From: Melampsora larici-populina 98AG31
Lineage: Eukaryota; Basidiomycota; Pucciniomycetes; Pucciniales; Melampsoraceae
Assembly: GCF_000204055.1 (NCBI RefSeq)
Contig: NW_006768770.1
Span: 536,195-600,194 of the forward strand
Reading direction: 5' to 3'
DNA length: 64,000 nucleotides
Made by a program: the position numbers and the translations under genes. Below, piece after piece: positions 46,199 to 57,867 of the stretch. Numbering within the stretch: the first letter of the stretch is position 1; each line of letters opens with the position of its first letter. The notes beneath the pieces were generated by a model that worked only from the letters and a program-made list of their open reading frames with translations, was not told the DNA's origin and did no database searches.

Positions 46199-47305
46199 TC
46201 CGCTTACTCGCGCACAAGAATCAGAAAATTTAAATGTTGTTGCCTTACTAGTTCCAAATTCTTCTTCACCTACTCCAGCTTTGTTAACCACTCAGTCTAA
46301 AGGTACTGCAACCTTACTTCTTTCTCTTGAATAAATTCGTTTTTTTTTTTTTTCGTGTCACTTTGTGGCTTTCTCGTCTTCCGGTCAATCTTGTGTGATT
46401 GACGTCCTCGCACTTTTTCGTTTTACTTGTTGTGACAAGTATCTAGTTCAAATTCTGAAGAACCCGCCATGTCCGATTCCAGCAAATCTCCGACTCCGTC
46501 TGCCGGAGCAGTTCTACTTTCAAAAGTCATCAAACTCGATCAGGTGAAGACTCTTACTCGTGATGGGTCCAATTGGGATGAATGGGACTACGACATCGAA
46601 CGATTTTTGTTTTTCACGCCTGGCGCCAAATCTTACCTCGATCCTTTGATGGTCAAGACTCACAGATCTTATGATGAGGAGAAAGCTGATTATGTAGATG
46701 GTGTCTTGAGTTGGACAATTGACCGGTCATTAGGATTATCCATACGCCATCTAGAAACTCCGTCGGCAAAGTATGCAGCTTTGAAGGCTCAATTCTCTGG
46801 TATCTCGTTTGCGGCTAGAGTAGCCAATCTTAGACAAATTATCTCGATGAAGTTCGATTCAAACACTACAACTATCAACGCACACCTAGCTTCGATGAGA
46901 GACATTACTGATAGACTTTCCAGAATTGGTCTCACCATCGGAGATGACACTTTGGCAATATTACAACTAATCAGTATGCCCGAAAATTTTAAATTTCTCG
47001 AACACACTTTTGAATACAAAATCGACTCAAATAAAACTTCTTCTATCTCATCGGGTGAGATGTCTCGCTCACTGTCAGCTGCTGCTGTTTCCATTGGATC
47101 AACTACTGGAGAGTCATCCATTATGCAAGTAGACATTAAGAAACTCTGCTTTTACTGTAAGGAGCCAGGTCATGTTATCACTGATTGTGAAAAAAGAGCC
47201 AGGAAGGAGCTTCGTGAAAAGGAAAAGGATGAAGCAGAATCTACTCGCAACATTGATCTAGCTTCGGTGCAATTTGCTGAGTTGGATATTGGCTTTACAG
47301 AGTGA
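46191..47305 (+). CDS. gag: copia Gag (UBN2-type) with probable leader exon
   Basis: The main frame 46469-47305 (278 aa) starts MSDSSKSPTPSAGAVLLSK and has a UBN2-type capsid (GSNWDEWDYDIERFL ... RLSRIGLTIGDDTLAILQL), a CCHC knuckle CFYCKEPGHVITDC and an acidic/basic tail. Upstream, the ATG inside the primer site begins MSPPLTRAQESENLNVVALL...TTQSK (46191-46302). A 137-bp GT-AG intron (46303-46439) would join it in phase to VSSSNSEEPA-MSDSS, giving 325 aa. The peptide style of the leader supports it. Translation from 46469 without splicing is the alternative. The Gag frame is intact and could use enzymes from an autonomous relative. Confidence 0.8.
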
Positions 47306-47412
47306 TCGGGCCTTGGGGGGTGATTACAGAATCTCTTTTCTTGTGTAGTTCTCTATGTTCAACAATATTTTTTCTTTTTGTTTTGTCTCTTGTGTTGTAC
47401 CCATGTATCATG

Positions 47413-50080
47413 TCATGTGGTGGGCGCGAGGTTGGAAAAAAAGACGCGCCTGGGCGCGCCTGGAGGGGGTCGGGCGCGCCTGTTTTTGGCTGGGGACGCG
47501 AGTGGGCGCGAGGGGCGCGATATTGAAAGACAAAAACAATTTTTATAATCATGGTCCTGGATATCACCTTCAACTAAAACAAGTATATACACTGTACAGT
47601 GACTATCCACAGAGGTCATTCTCATCCCAAGAGTCGCCTTCACTAATGTTGCCATCATCTTCTGCTTGGCTGGTATGAGCATCTGGTGTATGACCAAAAA
47701 CGTTGAGATCAAATAGACAATCGATGAAACCGTCCTCATGCACATCAATGTCAGTTTCCTCATGCGAGTCATGTCGAGCAAAAACACCGTCCTCAAATTC
47801 TTGCAGATCATCAACGCCTGAGAAAATTCCAGTATTGGACTCATCCTCGTAATCTATGGTAGTTATTTCTTCTCCTTTTGCATCTTCACAAGCAGCGTCT
47901 TCAGCTTTCAATTCGAGCTCAATCTGCGATATCATCTTCAGGTGTGTCACAGTCATATGATTACGATACTTAGTTTTGGTTGCTCCCATTACATTGAAAA
48001 CACCTTCTACACCAGCTGCATGTGCCACCAGCTCGTGGATCCTAAGTGCGAAGTTTTTCACAATAGTTGTATGGGGAGTTGTCGGAATTGCAAGCCAGTA
48101 GTCGCGAGCTGTAGAGACTACAAGACCAGCATGCAGCGTCAAAATTTGCAAATTGGTACTGAGAGAAGAGTGAAATATCTTACCTTTGCCACCGGATCGA
48201 AAGGCTCCTTCTCCACTATAGTAATGTAGTACTTGATTTTTAAGAGTGATGGCATCAACCTTTTTATATTTCCATAATCTGGCTATTGATAAGATAAGCT
48301 TTGTCATTTGTTCGATTGTGTATGCGCGAGAGACAGCCACTCGACAGTTAAATGGATTTAAGAAGAACCCAACGATGTATACTGGCTCGTCAAAGATCTT
48401 GGCTTGCTCGTTCAAAACTTTGATACAGTGGGATTTGTAAGACATGAATCGTGGATAAAGAGAGAGATCGATGTTTTGAAGTTGCTTGTAAACGGTGAGA
48501 ATTTCATGCCAGATATCGCCGACTGAGGTTTTAGCTCGTTCTAATCGACCGATGGCATTGACAACCGGTTGAAGCAGTTTGACTAGGATAGAGTTTGATG
48601 TGAAATGATCACGATTTTCAATTATGAGTTGTAAACTCTTCTTGATTGTTGGTGTGGGAACCGACCTGTCTTTCAACATAGAAAGACACATAGAAAACCC
48701 TTGTTCGTGTGATTCAACTGACAAAGCCACTTTCGACATCGAAAACCATCTAGATTCGCAGAACGTTCGAATTCCGTGTGATATCCCCTCCTTCATCCTC
48801 CAATTGAACAACTTGCGGCCCCAGAAACTTGATGAGCTGAAAAAATTTACCAGAGCCTTATCGTTTGAAACGGTCTCTTTCATGTCGGGATGATCAACAC
48901 ACTTCTTTGCAATTAGATTGAAGACATGTAAACAGCATGCTAAAGGGATCACATGTGGGTATTTGGTTGTGACAAGTCTCTAACAGATAACAACGATATG
49001 AAAAAAATTGAAAAATCAGTATGACAAAAAAGGAGAAATGAGATATCCAAAAGAAGACGTACCCGTAACTTGATCATGGCATTTGGAGAATCGGTCACAA
49101 TGGCACCAATCTGCTCCCACAAGACATGTTGACCGGTCAAAGCTTTCTTCAATGCCTCCAGCGTATTTTCCGAGGTATGTCGAACATTGTCTAAGTCAAG
49201 AACATCAATCATCTTCTTGAGTTCAGTTCCACGCAGGAGCAGGACAGCATAGACACTATTTTGTGAGCAATCTGTCCATCCATCTAGCGAGATGGTTAGG
49301 TTTGTGTGGCGCTTGAGTTCTGCTTTGGTTAATTTTGAGTATTGTCCATGAAGACGAGGAAGTACGGTGTCCATCATTACATGTCGCGAAGCTGGTGTGT
49401 GTGGTGTAACAGAAAGCATGTGTTGAAAACCCCGAAAGAATTTGTTGTGGAGGAAACGAAAGGGTACATGGCCGGTGATAAGTGCTTTTAGAAGTTCTTC
49501 ATTGATTTGCATCGCCTTCTCCTTGTCTCGTTGCTGGAAGTGAGGTCGAATATCAAAATTGTGCTCTATTCTTGGGCGTTTCGTGGACAGAAGCGTTTTT
49601 GATCCTTCGTGTGCTTGTGTAGCGCTTTTTGGAGTTGGTGCATTGAGTTCTTCGTAAGCTGATTGGTTGGAGGCTGAGATGGATTTGCATTCTTGACTCA
49701 TGTGACGGTAGAGTTTTGCTGTCTTGCCATCCATTTCTTCTCTGCAGTGATTGCACTTAGCGCGACGACGGCCATGATTTCGAACACTGTCTGCTTTAAA
49801 TCCTACCCAGTTGTTAGTGCTACCTTGGGGAGGCTCTATCCAAACAGTAGGCTGTTCTATGGGTGCTGGTTGAAGGTTCATAGTAAGTAAATGTGGTGTT
49901 GGGTAGGGAAGGGCGCGTGTGAAACATAAAATATATCTGAGAAAGAGGAGATTGACGAGGATCATAGCGTTAGGTTTCATAGGGCGCGCCCCCCCCAATT
50001 TCAAAAAAAAAGACGCGCCCGGGCGCGCCCGCGCCAGGCGCGTCCAAGGTCGCCAAAGTCGCGCCGCGCCCCCCACATGA
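47413..50080 (-). mobile_element. hAT DNA transposon, 2668 bp, apparently intact
   Basis: Ends TCATGTGGTGGGCGCG and CGCGCCCCCCACATGA are inverted repeats with one mismatch in 16. Flanking GTATCATG (47405-47412, 50081-50088) is the 8-bp target duplication expected of hAT. About 100 bp inside each end is packed with GGCGCGCC-type motifs (left 47422-47520, right 49983-50070), a likely transposase-binding subterminal array. It is inserted in the gag-only copia, downstream of its gag stop. Confidence 0.93.
47603..49881 (-). CDS. hAT transposase with BED zinc finger
   Basis: Two exons, 49881-49063 and 48979-47603. The 83-bp intron (GTACGT...GTTAG) falls in phase 0, giving 731 aa. A BED-type finger C43-x2-C46...H60-x4-C65 (CNHCREEM...LYRHMSQEC) lies at the N-terminus. 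Then comes the RNase-H-like core with D200 (LTISLDGWTD) and D264 (AIVTDSPNAM), and the family CLHVFNLIAKKC and FCESRWFS blocks. The C-terminal dimerisation-like region is AAGVEGVFNVMGATKTKYRN, followed by a long acidic tail. DDE catalysis excises and reinserts the element. The start is the ATG at 49881; longer upstream frame lies in the GC-rich terminal array. No inactivating change seen. Confidence 0.88.
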
Positions 50081-50106
50081 GTATCATGGCATTGTTGAGG
50101 GGGGGG

Positions 50107-50283
50107 TGTTAGGGTCAAGGGTTTCCAGGGTCCTTGAGGCTGTGTTTCAGCATTAGCGTGGCGGCTATCCTCACCAATGCCATGCCCCTATTTCTATATA
50201 AAATGTACATAGATGTTGTGTTTGTTTGTGTTTGATCACCTAAATTAGAATTAGTTCATAGTAAACCATTTTGTGTCCAAACA
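50107..50283 (+). repeat. 3' LTR of gag-only copia
   Basis: Same length and ends as the 5' LTR. Followed by the ACAAC target duplication. Confidence 0.95.
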
Positions 50284-50361
50284 ACAACCTCCAACCTCCT
50301 CTAACTTATGTAGGCTTACATGCCTACCTTCACCTCTAAATCATGTCAACTTTTGATTTGA

Positions 50362-50606
50362 GAACGATCAATTGTTTTTTGAAACAATTGATCGTTCCAA
50401 CTCTCACTTTCTACAAGATTTGCACTGAGCACTCTCAACTCAGGCTTTTGTTCAATTTTTATTTCAGAGACGCCTAGAAAAGGAAACGCGTCACATTCAC
50501 AACAGATCCCTTTAACTGATTGATTGTTTTTAAAATAATCAATCTTCACAACTCGCACGGGGTTAAAGCTTTTGAACAATCGATTGTTTCTAAAATTGAT
50601 TGTATG
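50362..50606. repeat. array of three hairpins each followed by CAACTC(T/G)CAC
   Basis: Hairpin 1 (50362-50397) has perfect 16-bp arms GAACGATCAATTGTTT and a 4-nt loop. Hairpin 2 (about 50518-50545) uses GATTGATTGTTTT/AAAATAATCAATC. Hairpin 3 (about 50573-50606) uses CAATCGATTGTTT/AAAATTGATTG. All three are followed within a few bases by CAACTCTCAC or CAACTCGCAC. They lie in the outer MITE-like element, right of the copia insertion. Confidence 0.7.
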
Positions 50607-51028
50607 TCACAACTCTCACAAGTTAGAATCAATTTGCATCAGTTGAAAATCTAGGGTAAGGACTTGATGGAAATTGATTTGAGTTTATCAAATGAAAAGA
50701 TTGGAATCAAACGGGATGCAAAGCTAGACTGAGATGATAAGTAGAATTTGTTGAATTGAATCTTTAGAATGAGTAGGTGAGTTGATTGAAGTAGTTGAAC
50801 ACGTAGATCAGTTTGTGAATGATAAAGGGAGACCAAGGGTTTGAACTTCAGAATAGGATGGTGGTGGTGGTTGATCCGATGGACATGATGAGCTTGAGAT
50901 TAGGCAGCCGGCACGGCGGTACAAAGAGTGCTTGCCTAATTTTTCCGGGTGGCGCTTGCTTTTTGGAAGTAAGTTTCCTTAGGTTTCCCAACTAGGCAGA
51001 AACCACCTAGTTACTTTGAGTACCGTTA

Positions 51029-51657
51029 CTGTACACCATCTGCCATCAGCTCCAAACAATTCTGAGAAATCTTTCACATAGTTTCACAGAAACTGACATA
51101 AAGTTGAAGGGTAAGTTTTTGCTTCAAGAAGGAGAAGAAGTTGTGTAACATTTGTCAAGCTCAATTGTATGGGAGCCGAGATATGTACACCATGTGCTTG
51201 TGCTGTTTGGCAGCAATGAAGAACAATCCAGAATTCAATTGGGGTCCTTTGAATCCTTGAATTTTAAACTTCTCAGAAGAATCTGAACAGGCCAAAAGGC
51301 AGAGAAGATGTTGTTCTACAATATGTCCAGAAGTAATCAAGGTATGTATTTTAGGTAAGACCGTGTAATTGTGAATTTGAGATAGCTCCTGCTAAACTGC
51401 AATCTAATTGGACTGAAAAGCACCACTAAGTTGTAAGTCCCTCATCTGCAGGCTCCAGAGGAAGCATCTGTGAATTGTGAAGGAACCTGGCTGAGTTAGG
51501 ATGGACTCAATAGTACACCACGAAGACACTTATTTGTGTCAGGGCGTCGGACGTGTCCGAGATGGGGGCCACGCCCCGACGTCACCTGATGGGGTGCTGG
51601 CTCGATGCCTAGATGCACATATATCTGTGCTGCATCCTGACAATGCTCTGGCGTCGT
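51029..51657. other. unassigned sequence left of the inverted solo LTR
   Basis: No ORF. Contains a 12-bp palindrome CGGACGTGTCCG at about 51551. The last bases (TCGT) form the solo LTR target duplication. Confidence 0.4.
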
Positions 51658-53422
51658 TGTGGTGAGCAAGATCTCTACTTAAGCAAAAAATTTAAAAATT
51701 ATGTGAAAATTTGTATTTTTGGTCAAAGGCAAAATTATTATTGAAGTTATTAGTCATCAAGGGTATCAAATTTGATTCATAATCTTCATTTCATTAACTT
51801 TCAAATCATATATTTACATAATCAATTGATAAGAACATTTAAGAGTGAAGAAAAATTCGAAAAGATCAATAAAATAGTATAAGAGTGAAAATTAAATTAA
51901 GAGAATTAGTAAGAAGGTATTTGAGGAAGAAGAACATTTAGTTTGGATCTTTAGGAATGGAAAATGTTATGAAAAGAATGAAAGAAGAAGAAGAATATTA
52001 AGAAAGTTGGAGAAAAATTTGAAAATATGGGTACGAAAGATTGGAAAGTGGTTTTTAGGTTATTATTATAAGAGATATTGGTTCAGGAAGGTTTTATTGT
52101 GAAAGAGGAGCATTATATTAGTCAGCAACAACTTTAATCATGAGGATTGATAAGGGAGGTGTGAAGTTATTCAAGAAAAGGGAAATTTCAAAGAAGGGTA
52201 CTATGGTATTAATTCCTGTGTAGTGATGTCATTGATGGATTGATTGCGCCAAGAGTTTTTCAGATTGATTTTAATGCTGTGTGATTGATTGGAGTGCTGT
52301 GGAATGATCTTTTGATAGAAGAAAAATCATTATTAGACGTGAAAATAGTCAAAATTCATCAAAATTGGAGGTTTTTAGTTAATTACATATGGTAAAACTT
52401 GTCAGAATTAGGTGTGTGATAGTTCATTCGACGCAGAATCATTGGTTTCCTAATGTACCACCTTTAAATCATTAGTAACGGAGGAGTAGTGAAACAGTTA
52501 TAAGGCAACAAAGAAACCGGAGTGAATTTCGAATTTGGAGGTTACATGTGACATTTACATGACAAAACTTTATTTTTGCAATCTTTACAACTCAATAGCT
52601 TATTCATCACACATCAGAAATAGGTGATATGGGGGTGATAAATGATCAGAATCACGAGGGCTATCAAATGAGCTATAGTAATCCAAAATTGAACAACTTT
52701 ACAAAAAATTTGTAATTCCAAAAGTGGATTTCAGCTATGAATATTACGAAAAAATCACCTGTATTCATCATAAGAAGATCTGTTCATCATTTATTCACAT
52801 CAATTGATCAAATTCACGCCTTGAATCATTACAAACAATAATAATAATGACATCATATGGTTACATTGGAAGATTTTCTGTTGATTTTGACGGTTTTTGG
52901 GGGTTTTTGGAGGTTGTTGACCATTGTTGAAGTTTGTTAGAGGGTTATATACTATTGTTAGGGATTTTACGGGCCTTTGTTCCCTTTTTTACTCATCTTA
53001 TACTTTTGTTAGAGTGTTTTTAATCATTATTAAATTACTTTAGCAGTACTAAGTTTACTAAATTGCCCCTTTACATCAAAGGAGAGATTTCTTTACGTGT
53101 GATAAGACTACAAGTCTTCATTGGAATAACAATCAAACTGATTGTTGCTTTGCTAGTAATTAAAAGTTGTGTTTTTGTTGTGTTCAAATTGGAATAACAC
53201 TACAATAGTGTTGAGATTTCTTTATAATTAAAATTCACGGGAATAATACTTGAATTAAGTATTGAGACAAATTTCTCTGGTGCCTTATCCCAAAGAATTC
53301 AGCAAAACCCCGTGTTGATTCTTTCAAAGAGGCAGTCTTAGGCAACTTCTACTAGTTAGTTATATTAGTAGATTATCCCTCTTTAAGCTCTGTAAAGCTC
53401 TTGTTGAGCTTTAAGTTCTACA
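51658..53422 (-). mobile_element. solo LTR (1765 bp), second family copy
   Basis: On the minus strand it starts TGTAGAACTTAAAGCTC and ends CTCACCACA. Flanked by TCGT (51654-51657, 53423-53426), a 4-bp duplication like the copy at 12447-14074. The two copies share the terminal 60 bp, the GATAAGGCACCAGAGAAAT region and CTTATGATGAATACAGG, but have diverged by many indels, so they are old and independent insertions. No coding capacity. Confidence 0.8.
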
Positions 53423-53426
53423 TCGT

Positions 53427-54150
53427 CCTTGCCAGGATGCAATTTGAGCACAACGAGCTTGGATGCCCTACAGATGTCCAATCAATGGATCATCCATAGG
53501 GCAACACCTGGGCAACCAGCAGTGATCCAGTATCCGTTGTCCACATAGGTGTAGCAGGCCCAGGTATCCAAAGAGCACCACAACAGTGGACCGGCCAGAT
53601 GCTGGGAAGCTATTGCTCTCACATCCAGGTGGTTATTTTTGCTTCCCACCACCTGATGGTCCTTTTTGCTTCACACCACCTTTGAACCACTGTACGTACT
53701 TTCTTCATCCTCTCTCTGCTTTCTTCTTTTCTGAAATCTGACCTTGAATTTGAATCTTCCTTGATCTTCACAACTTCATAATCAAATCTTGATAACTCTC
53801 GATTTCCTTAACTTCATGATCACTCTTGATAACTCTTGATTTCCTTATCTTCCAAATCAAATCTCGATATCTGATTCCAGCTATGAATCAACTAGAGCTT
53901 GTCTGATCAAGTCAATGATCAAAACCCTAAACTTGACACTCGTAAATCTTTACCAAGTCTTCTACTGCAGGAATGACTTCTAAAAGTTGTCACTCTTTGA
54001 TGGACTAAAGATCAAGATGATTTATCTGAATTGTATTGTTCATGAAATATTGGCCAGCAGCGTGTGAAGACAGTTTCTGATTAGTGATCCTGAAGTTTAG
54101 AATGATTTGAATCAGATTGCTCGAGGAAATTTCCAAGATGGAGAATGCTA
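53427..54150. other. gene-free, CT-rich stretch
   Basis: No exon supported. A ~42-bp unit (CTTGATAACTCT(C/T)GATTTCCTTA) is repeated around 53785-53850. Possibly a leader or LTR of another decayed element. Confidence 0.35.
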
Positions 54151-54154
54151 GCAA

Positions 54155-54224
54155 GTGGTCATAGTCTAGTGGTTTAGACTATTGACTAAGAATGTAACTT
54201 GGGTTCAAGTCCCAGGCTTGGAGA
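54155..54224 (+). repeat. tRNA-like head, probable SINE
   Basis: Internal Pol III promoter boxes: A-box-like TAGTCTAGTGG (54162-54172) and B-box GGTTCAAGTCC (54202-54212), at tRNA spacing. Acceptor-like ends CAAG.../...CTTG flank them, but D and anticodon arms do not fold convincingly, so it is not called a tRNA gene. Confidence 0.45.
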
Positions 54225-57200
54225 ATTTGACTTGAAAGGAGAAATGGAGCTCTCAGGCTTGTCTCAGACCACATCAACCACCAAATTCCCCAGGGCATCA
54301 TGGATAGCATTTGTGTAACTTGAAGTATTGGGATCTCATTGGCATCAGGGCTGCGCCTGCCCTCACGGCATACCTTGAAGGATGTCTTGTGGATGTCAAA
54401 TCGCCGGTTCTGGGCAGCCCAATGGGCTCTGCCCAGGCGTCTGAAAGCTGGAGTCCGACGAATGTTTCTCGGTGTGCTGTCCGAGGACGTCCATCCCCCA
54501 CCAAGAAAAATCAGGCATCCGATGGACATCCAAGTGTCCCTGTGGTGTAGAGTGTCAGCCCTGATACCTGATTACAGTACCACAGGCTGACAGTGTCAGT
54601 ACCATATGTAATATCACTATATTGTATAAAGCCATAAGCTACACCTCACATCTCATTGTCAAGAGGCTCTAGGGCTGTGACCCAGGCACAAACCTGACCA
54701 AACCAATCTGCCCAAGCATAATCTCAGAGCCTACATGGCTGGGCCTGAGGCCACAAAGCCTAACCTGGTGAGCCTCACAGAGGGCCTGCAGGCATCCCTG
54801 GCAGCCAACCTGGCCAGGTTTGCAACAGTTTTTTCAGGTAATCCAACTCAACAATGAGTGGATCAACTAAATTTGATGGACAATCAACTTACCTGCAAAC
54901 CATCCTACAGAAGACTGCAACAGCACTGTGGTTGTGTTGTGTTCAAAGTGGGCCAAACCATCCCTGTGGTACAGCCGGGCCTCTGTGTTGGATTCACTGC
55001 GGTTTCACGGGGTTACAATCACTGTGAGGAGACCGCAGGGATAAGGCTATTTGATATATGTTCTTTGTATCATAATACGAGTCCTTTGTGTCTTATGTCA
55101 GCTAATATCAATTTGATATGCCCTATTTAACCAATAAATATGTGTCAGGTGTGATCTTGTGTCATCTTTGTAAGCATTTTGTTGCTTTGACAGTGGCCTG
55201 CAACCTGCTGCAATTAGGCCTGCTGAAACAGTGTGCGGCAATTTTTTCAGCCATGCCACCTTTGCTATCCAATCTTTGATCACTGCAATGAGACTGCAAT
55301 AGGTTAGCATGACACTGTGGTGAATTTCTGCACTATGGTTGTGAAGGTGGTGTGGCAGCGGCGCTGCACGGCATCTATCTGTGTGTTGTCATCACCAATC
55401 CACAATGCCCTTGTCTGCCTGACCTGACCTGACCAGGCCAAGCTGTTTTTGGAAGCCCTTGGGTTGCATCAGTTCCAGGCCTGGCTGTGGAGCCGTCCCC
55501 AAACTCATAGTTCTGGGGAACAGCCCTATCAAAAGCCACTCAAAAACATGTATGTAATGTATGAGATACATCATAGACCTAAATGTAGTGTCCACCACAA
55601 GTTGACATGTAGTTAGACAAGCCACACATGCCAACCACAAGTTGATGCTTGACCTGTGAATATATATAGTGCCCTTCTTCCCTTGAATCATCCCCCGTCT
55701 TTACACATCACAACAGCAGAATCACATTATACTTGAAATACTATTGAGAGGATCCTTGACTATGTGATTAGTTGTGTAGTCCAAAGCATCATTGGTACCA
55801 TTGCTGAGCACCAGGTACTGATTCTTATGAGCCCAAGGAAGCTATTGTCTCTAGATATAAACCTTAAATCAGTAATCTACCTCTGTCTTACATAGTCCAA
55901 CATAGCCTCAGGATCTTTGGTTAACCCAGCTGTAAAGCCTGCTGTCATAAGTAAATTTTTTGAAAGATCAAATACACATGTCACAGACTCAAAGTTATAT
56001 TTGTTCATATGGCACTAGCTTAATGTTGTCTCTTTCCTTCATGAGACAATCTACATGATAGATCTGGATACAACCTTGAGACCTCTCTATGGCTGCCAAA
56101 GACCCCTGAATCCAAGCCATGACACCTGCCCCTCACAGGCTCACAAGGTTTTAGTGTAATAGCTACATCCTGCTCTTGCCCTAATTACTTTTCCTTTCTC
56201 AAATCCTCTTCATAGTTGTCAACTAGCTGCAGTCTCACTTGGGTGAACCATATTAAGTCTACTCTTTCCCTTTCTACACTTAATCTCCCTGAAGAGTACG
56301 TTCAAGAGAAGTGTGATCTTCACAGACGGCAAGTCTTTACCTGATGCAAGGCATCTACCCTAATAGTGATAAATCTTGGCCTAATGTAACATAGCTACCC
56401 CAAATATTACTGAAGAACCAAACACACCACTAAAGCTGCTCTGTGGCTGAAAACATCTTGGGCAGTTATGTACTTACATGCTGTTCATATACAGCTGCAT
56501 TGAATTTAGGCTTAGAACAGTATACAGTCAATTTCAGAAAGCTCAGAAACCTTGGCCTCCACAGCTCAAGCAGATTGGTGTGGAGTTGTCTCCATACATT
56601 GTGAAATAAACTGTGTAATCTTCACCTCATCTTGTCCAATCCATCTTGTCATTGATCATAATTGTGGACCATTTGTAGAGCAATCATCTTGACATCAATG
56701 CTGCCAGTGTACTCAATGTATGAGAAGGATTACCTGTGGAAGAGTGCACTTTGTGGTAGTGTGATAATCTGTTCTGGTGTATCAATCTGTCAATCCATTG
56801 TAGTAGTACTAAATAATCAGTACCCCATTTCATGAATTTCTATCTTCTACACACCCAGATGTGAGACAGCTTCCTCATAATTCATGACTCAGCCTTGCTA
56901 TGCAACATTTTCTTGGGGCTTGTTGGATCCCTAGCCATAAGAACTTTGGCACTGTAGTGTAGTGTAGTGGTCCAAACTCAAGATAGACATGGTATAGAGT
57001 AGCTTGGCAAGGTATGCCATTCCTAAAAGAGATAATCTGAGCAGCCCACTGCTGTCCTTTCTGTTGCCTGGGAGTCTACTGTAACATCTGCTGCTGTTGC
57101 TACTATGGTCATGGTTTGTATTGACAATAGGATATTTGCTATATTGTTTGAGGCATATTTTGGAAGTAATATCAAAGGTCACATTTAGCTTGACGATACC

Positions 57201-57867
57201 CCACCCATGCAGGGGAAAATCTCAATCCTAACCCATTTACGTTGGCTCCAAGGGATCTCTGCTGGTTCCAGCGGGACCGATGGCTCAAAAGGACGCCGCG
57301 GTTTGAGGGACTCACGTCCCGCCTACGCATTTCTCTCGGGTCAACCAGGAAGTCCACCCCTTCATGACGAAATCCCAGACTGATTCACTGGGGGGTGTGA
57401 GGGGTTCGACTGCTTAAGAAGTGATCGTGACCAAGGTGTGATCTGTCGTAGTGAGCGAAACTGCTTGTGATGGAAGGTTTGAGTCCGCAGTCCAGTCGCG
57501 TTTCTTCGACAGCGATCAGTCACAAGTTGAGTTTGATGATTTTCGCGCAACCCTGGGCTGTCATGCTACTGGCCACTGCCCACTTGCAAGAGGGGCAATT
57601 GCGGGACTGATTTTGCAGAAGTGAAAAATAGGGTGTACCACCGCGTCCATATTTAGTATGAGATGTTGCGAGCTCAGCATTGAGTTTGAGGAGTGGTATG
57701 ACATACTTTCTGTGCTTGAAGACCAATTGTCTCACTCGCTGATGAGCTATTTTGCCCTTGATCAATCGGAAGCAAAATAAGTTGATAAATCATTCGAACT
57801 TTATATTCACGACTTCAATTTGTCTCCCATTTCGTTTTTCCCAAATTTCCTCTCATCGAGCTTCACC
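54225..57867. other. 3.6-kb stretch of repeat-like DNA without a supported gene
   Basis: The first part (to about 55350) is GC-richer and looks like a SINE body and decayed element: inverted TGTCAGCC/GGCTGACA arms at about 54556-54596 and a TATAAAG box at about 54625. 55530-55700 resembles an LTR end (TATATATAGTGCCC). 57180-57770 is GC-richer and may hold the promoter of the gene at 57868. No frame longer than 100 aa has a domain. Confidence 0.4.

Larger units (their letters stand above)
46010..50283 (+). mobile_element. gag-only Ty1/copia element (non-autonomous), carrying a hAT insertion
   Basis: 177-bp LTRs at 46010-46186 and 50107-50283 start TGTTA and end CCAAACA. Target duplication ACAAC is at 46005-46009 and 50284-50288. 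It has a primer site at 46187 and a purine tract (GAGGGGGGG) just before the 3' LTR. Without the hAT the element is about 1.6 kb and encodes Gag only. Between the gag stop (47305) and the purine tract there is only about 120 bp of its own sequence, so pol was not lost to the hAT. Confidence 0.9.
45774..51026. mobile_element. outer TIR element (~975 bp without insertions) hosting a copia-hAT nest
   Basis: Left end ACGGTACTCAAAGTAACTAG... (45774-45804) is the reverse complement of the right end (50996-51026) over 30 bases but one. Weaker similarity continues inward for about 30 more. TA flanks both ends (45772-45773, 51027-51028). Subtracting the copia element and its target duplication (4279 bp) leaves about 975 bp with no ORF, so this is a MITE-like, probably mariner-type, non-autonomous element. 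Confidence 0.8.

Noticed and set aside
47302..47678. Plus-strand frames of 74 and 107 aa after the copia gag
   Set aside because: They cross the hAT insertion point and its GC-rich terminal array.
49693..49890. Short plus-strand frame inside the hAT
   Set aside because: Antisense to the BED-finger exon.
54155..54224. Functional tRNA gene
   Set aside because: B-box is good but D and anticodon arms do not pair and no clear anticodon loop is seen.
57430..57530. tRNA gene suggested by GGTTTGAGTCC
   Set aside because: No matching A-box or cloverleaf around it.
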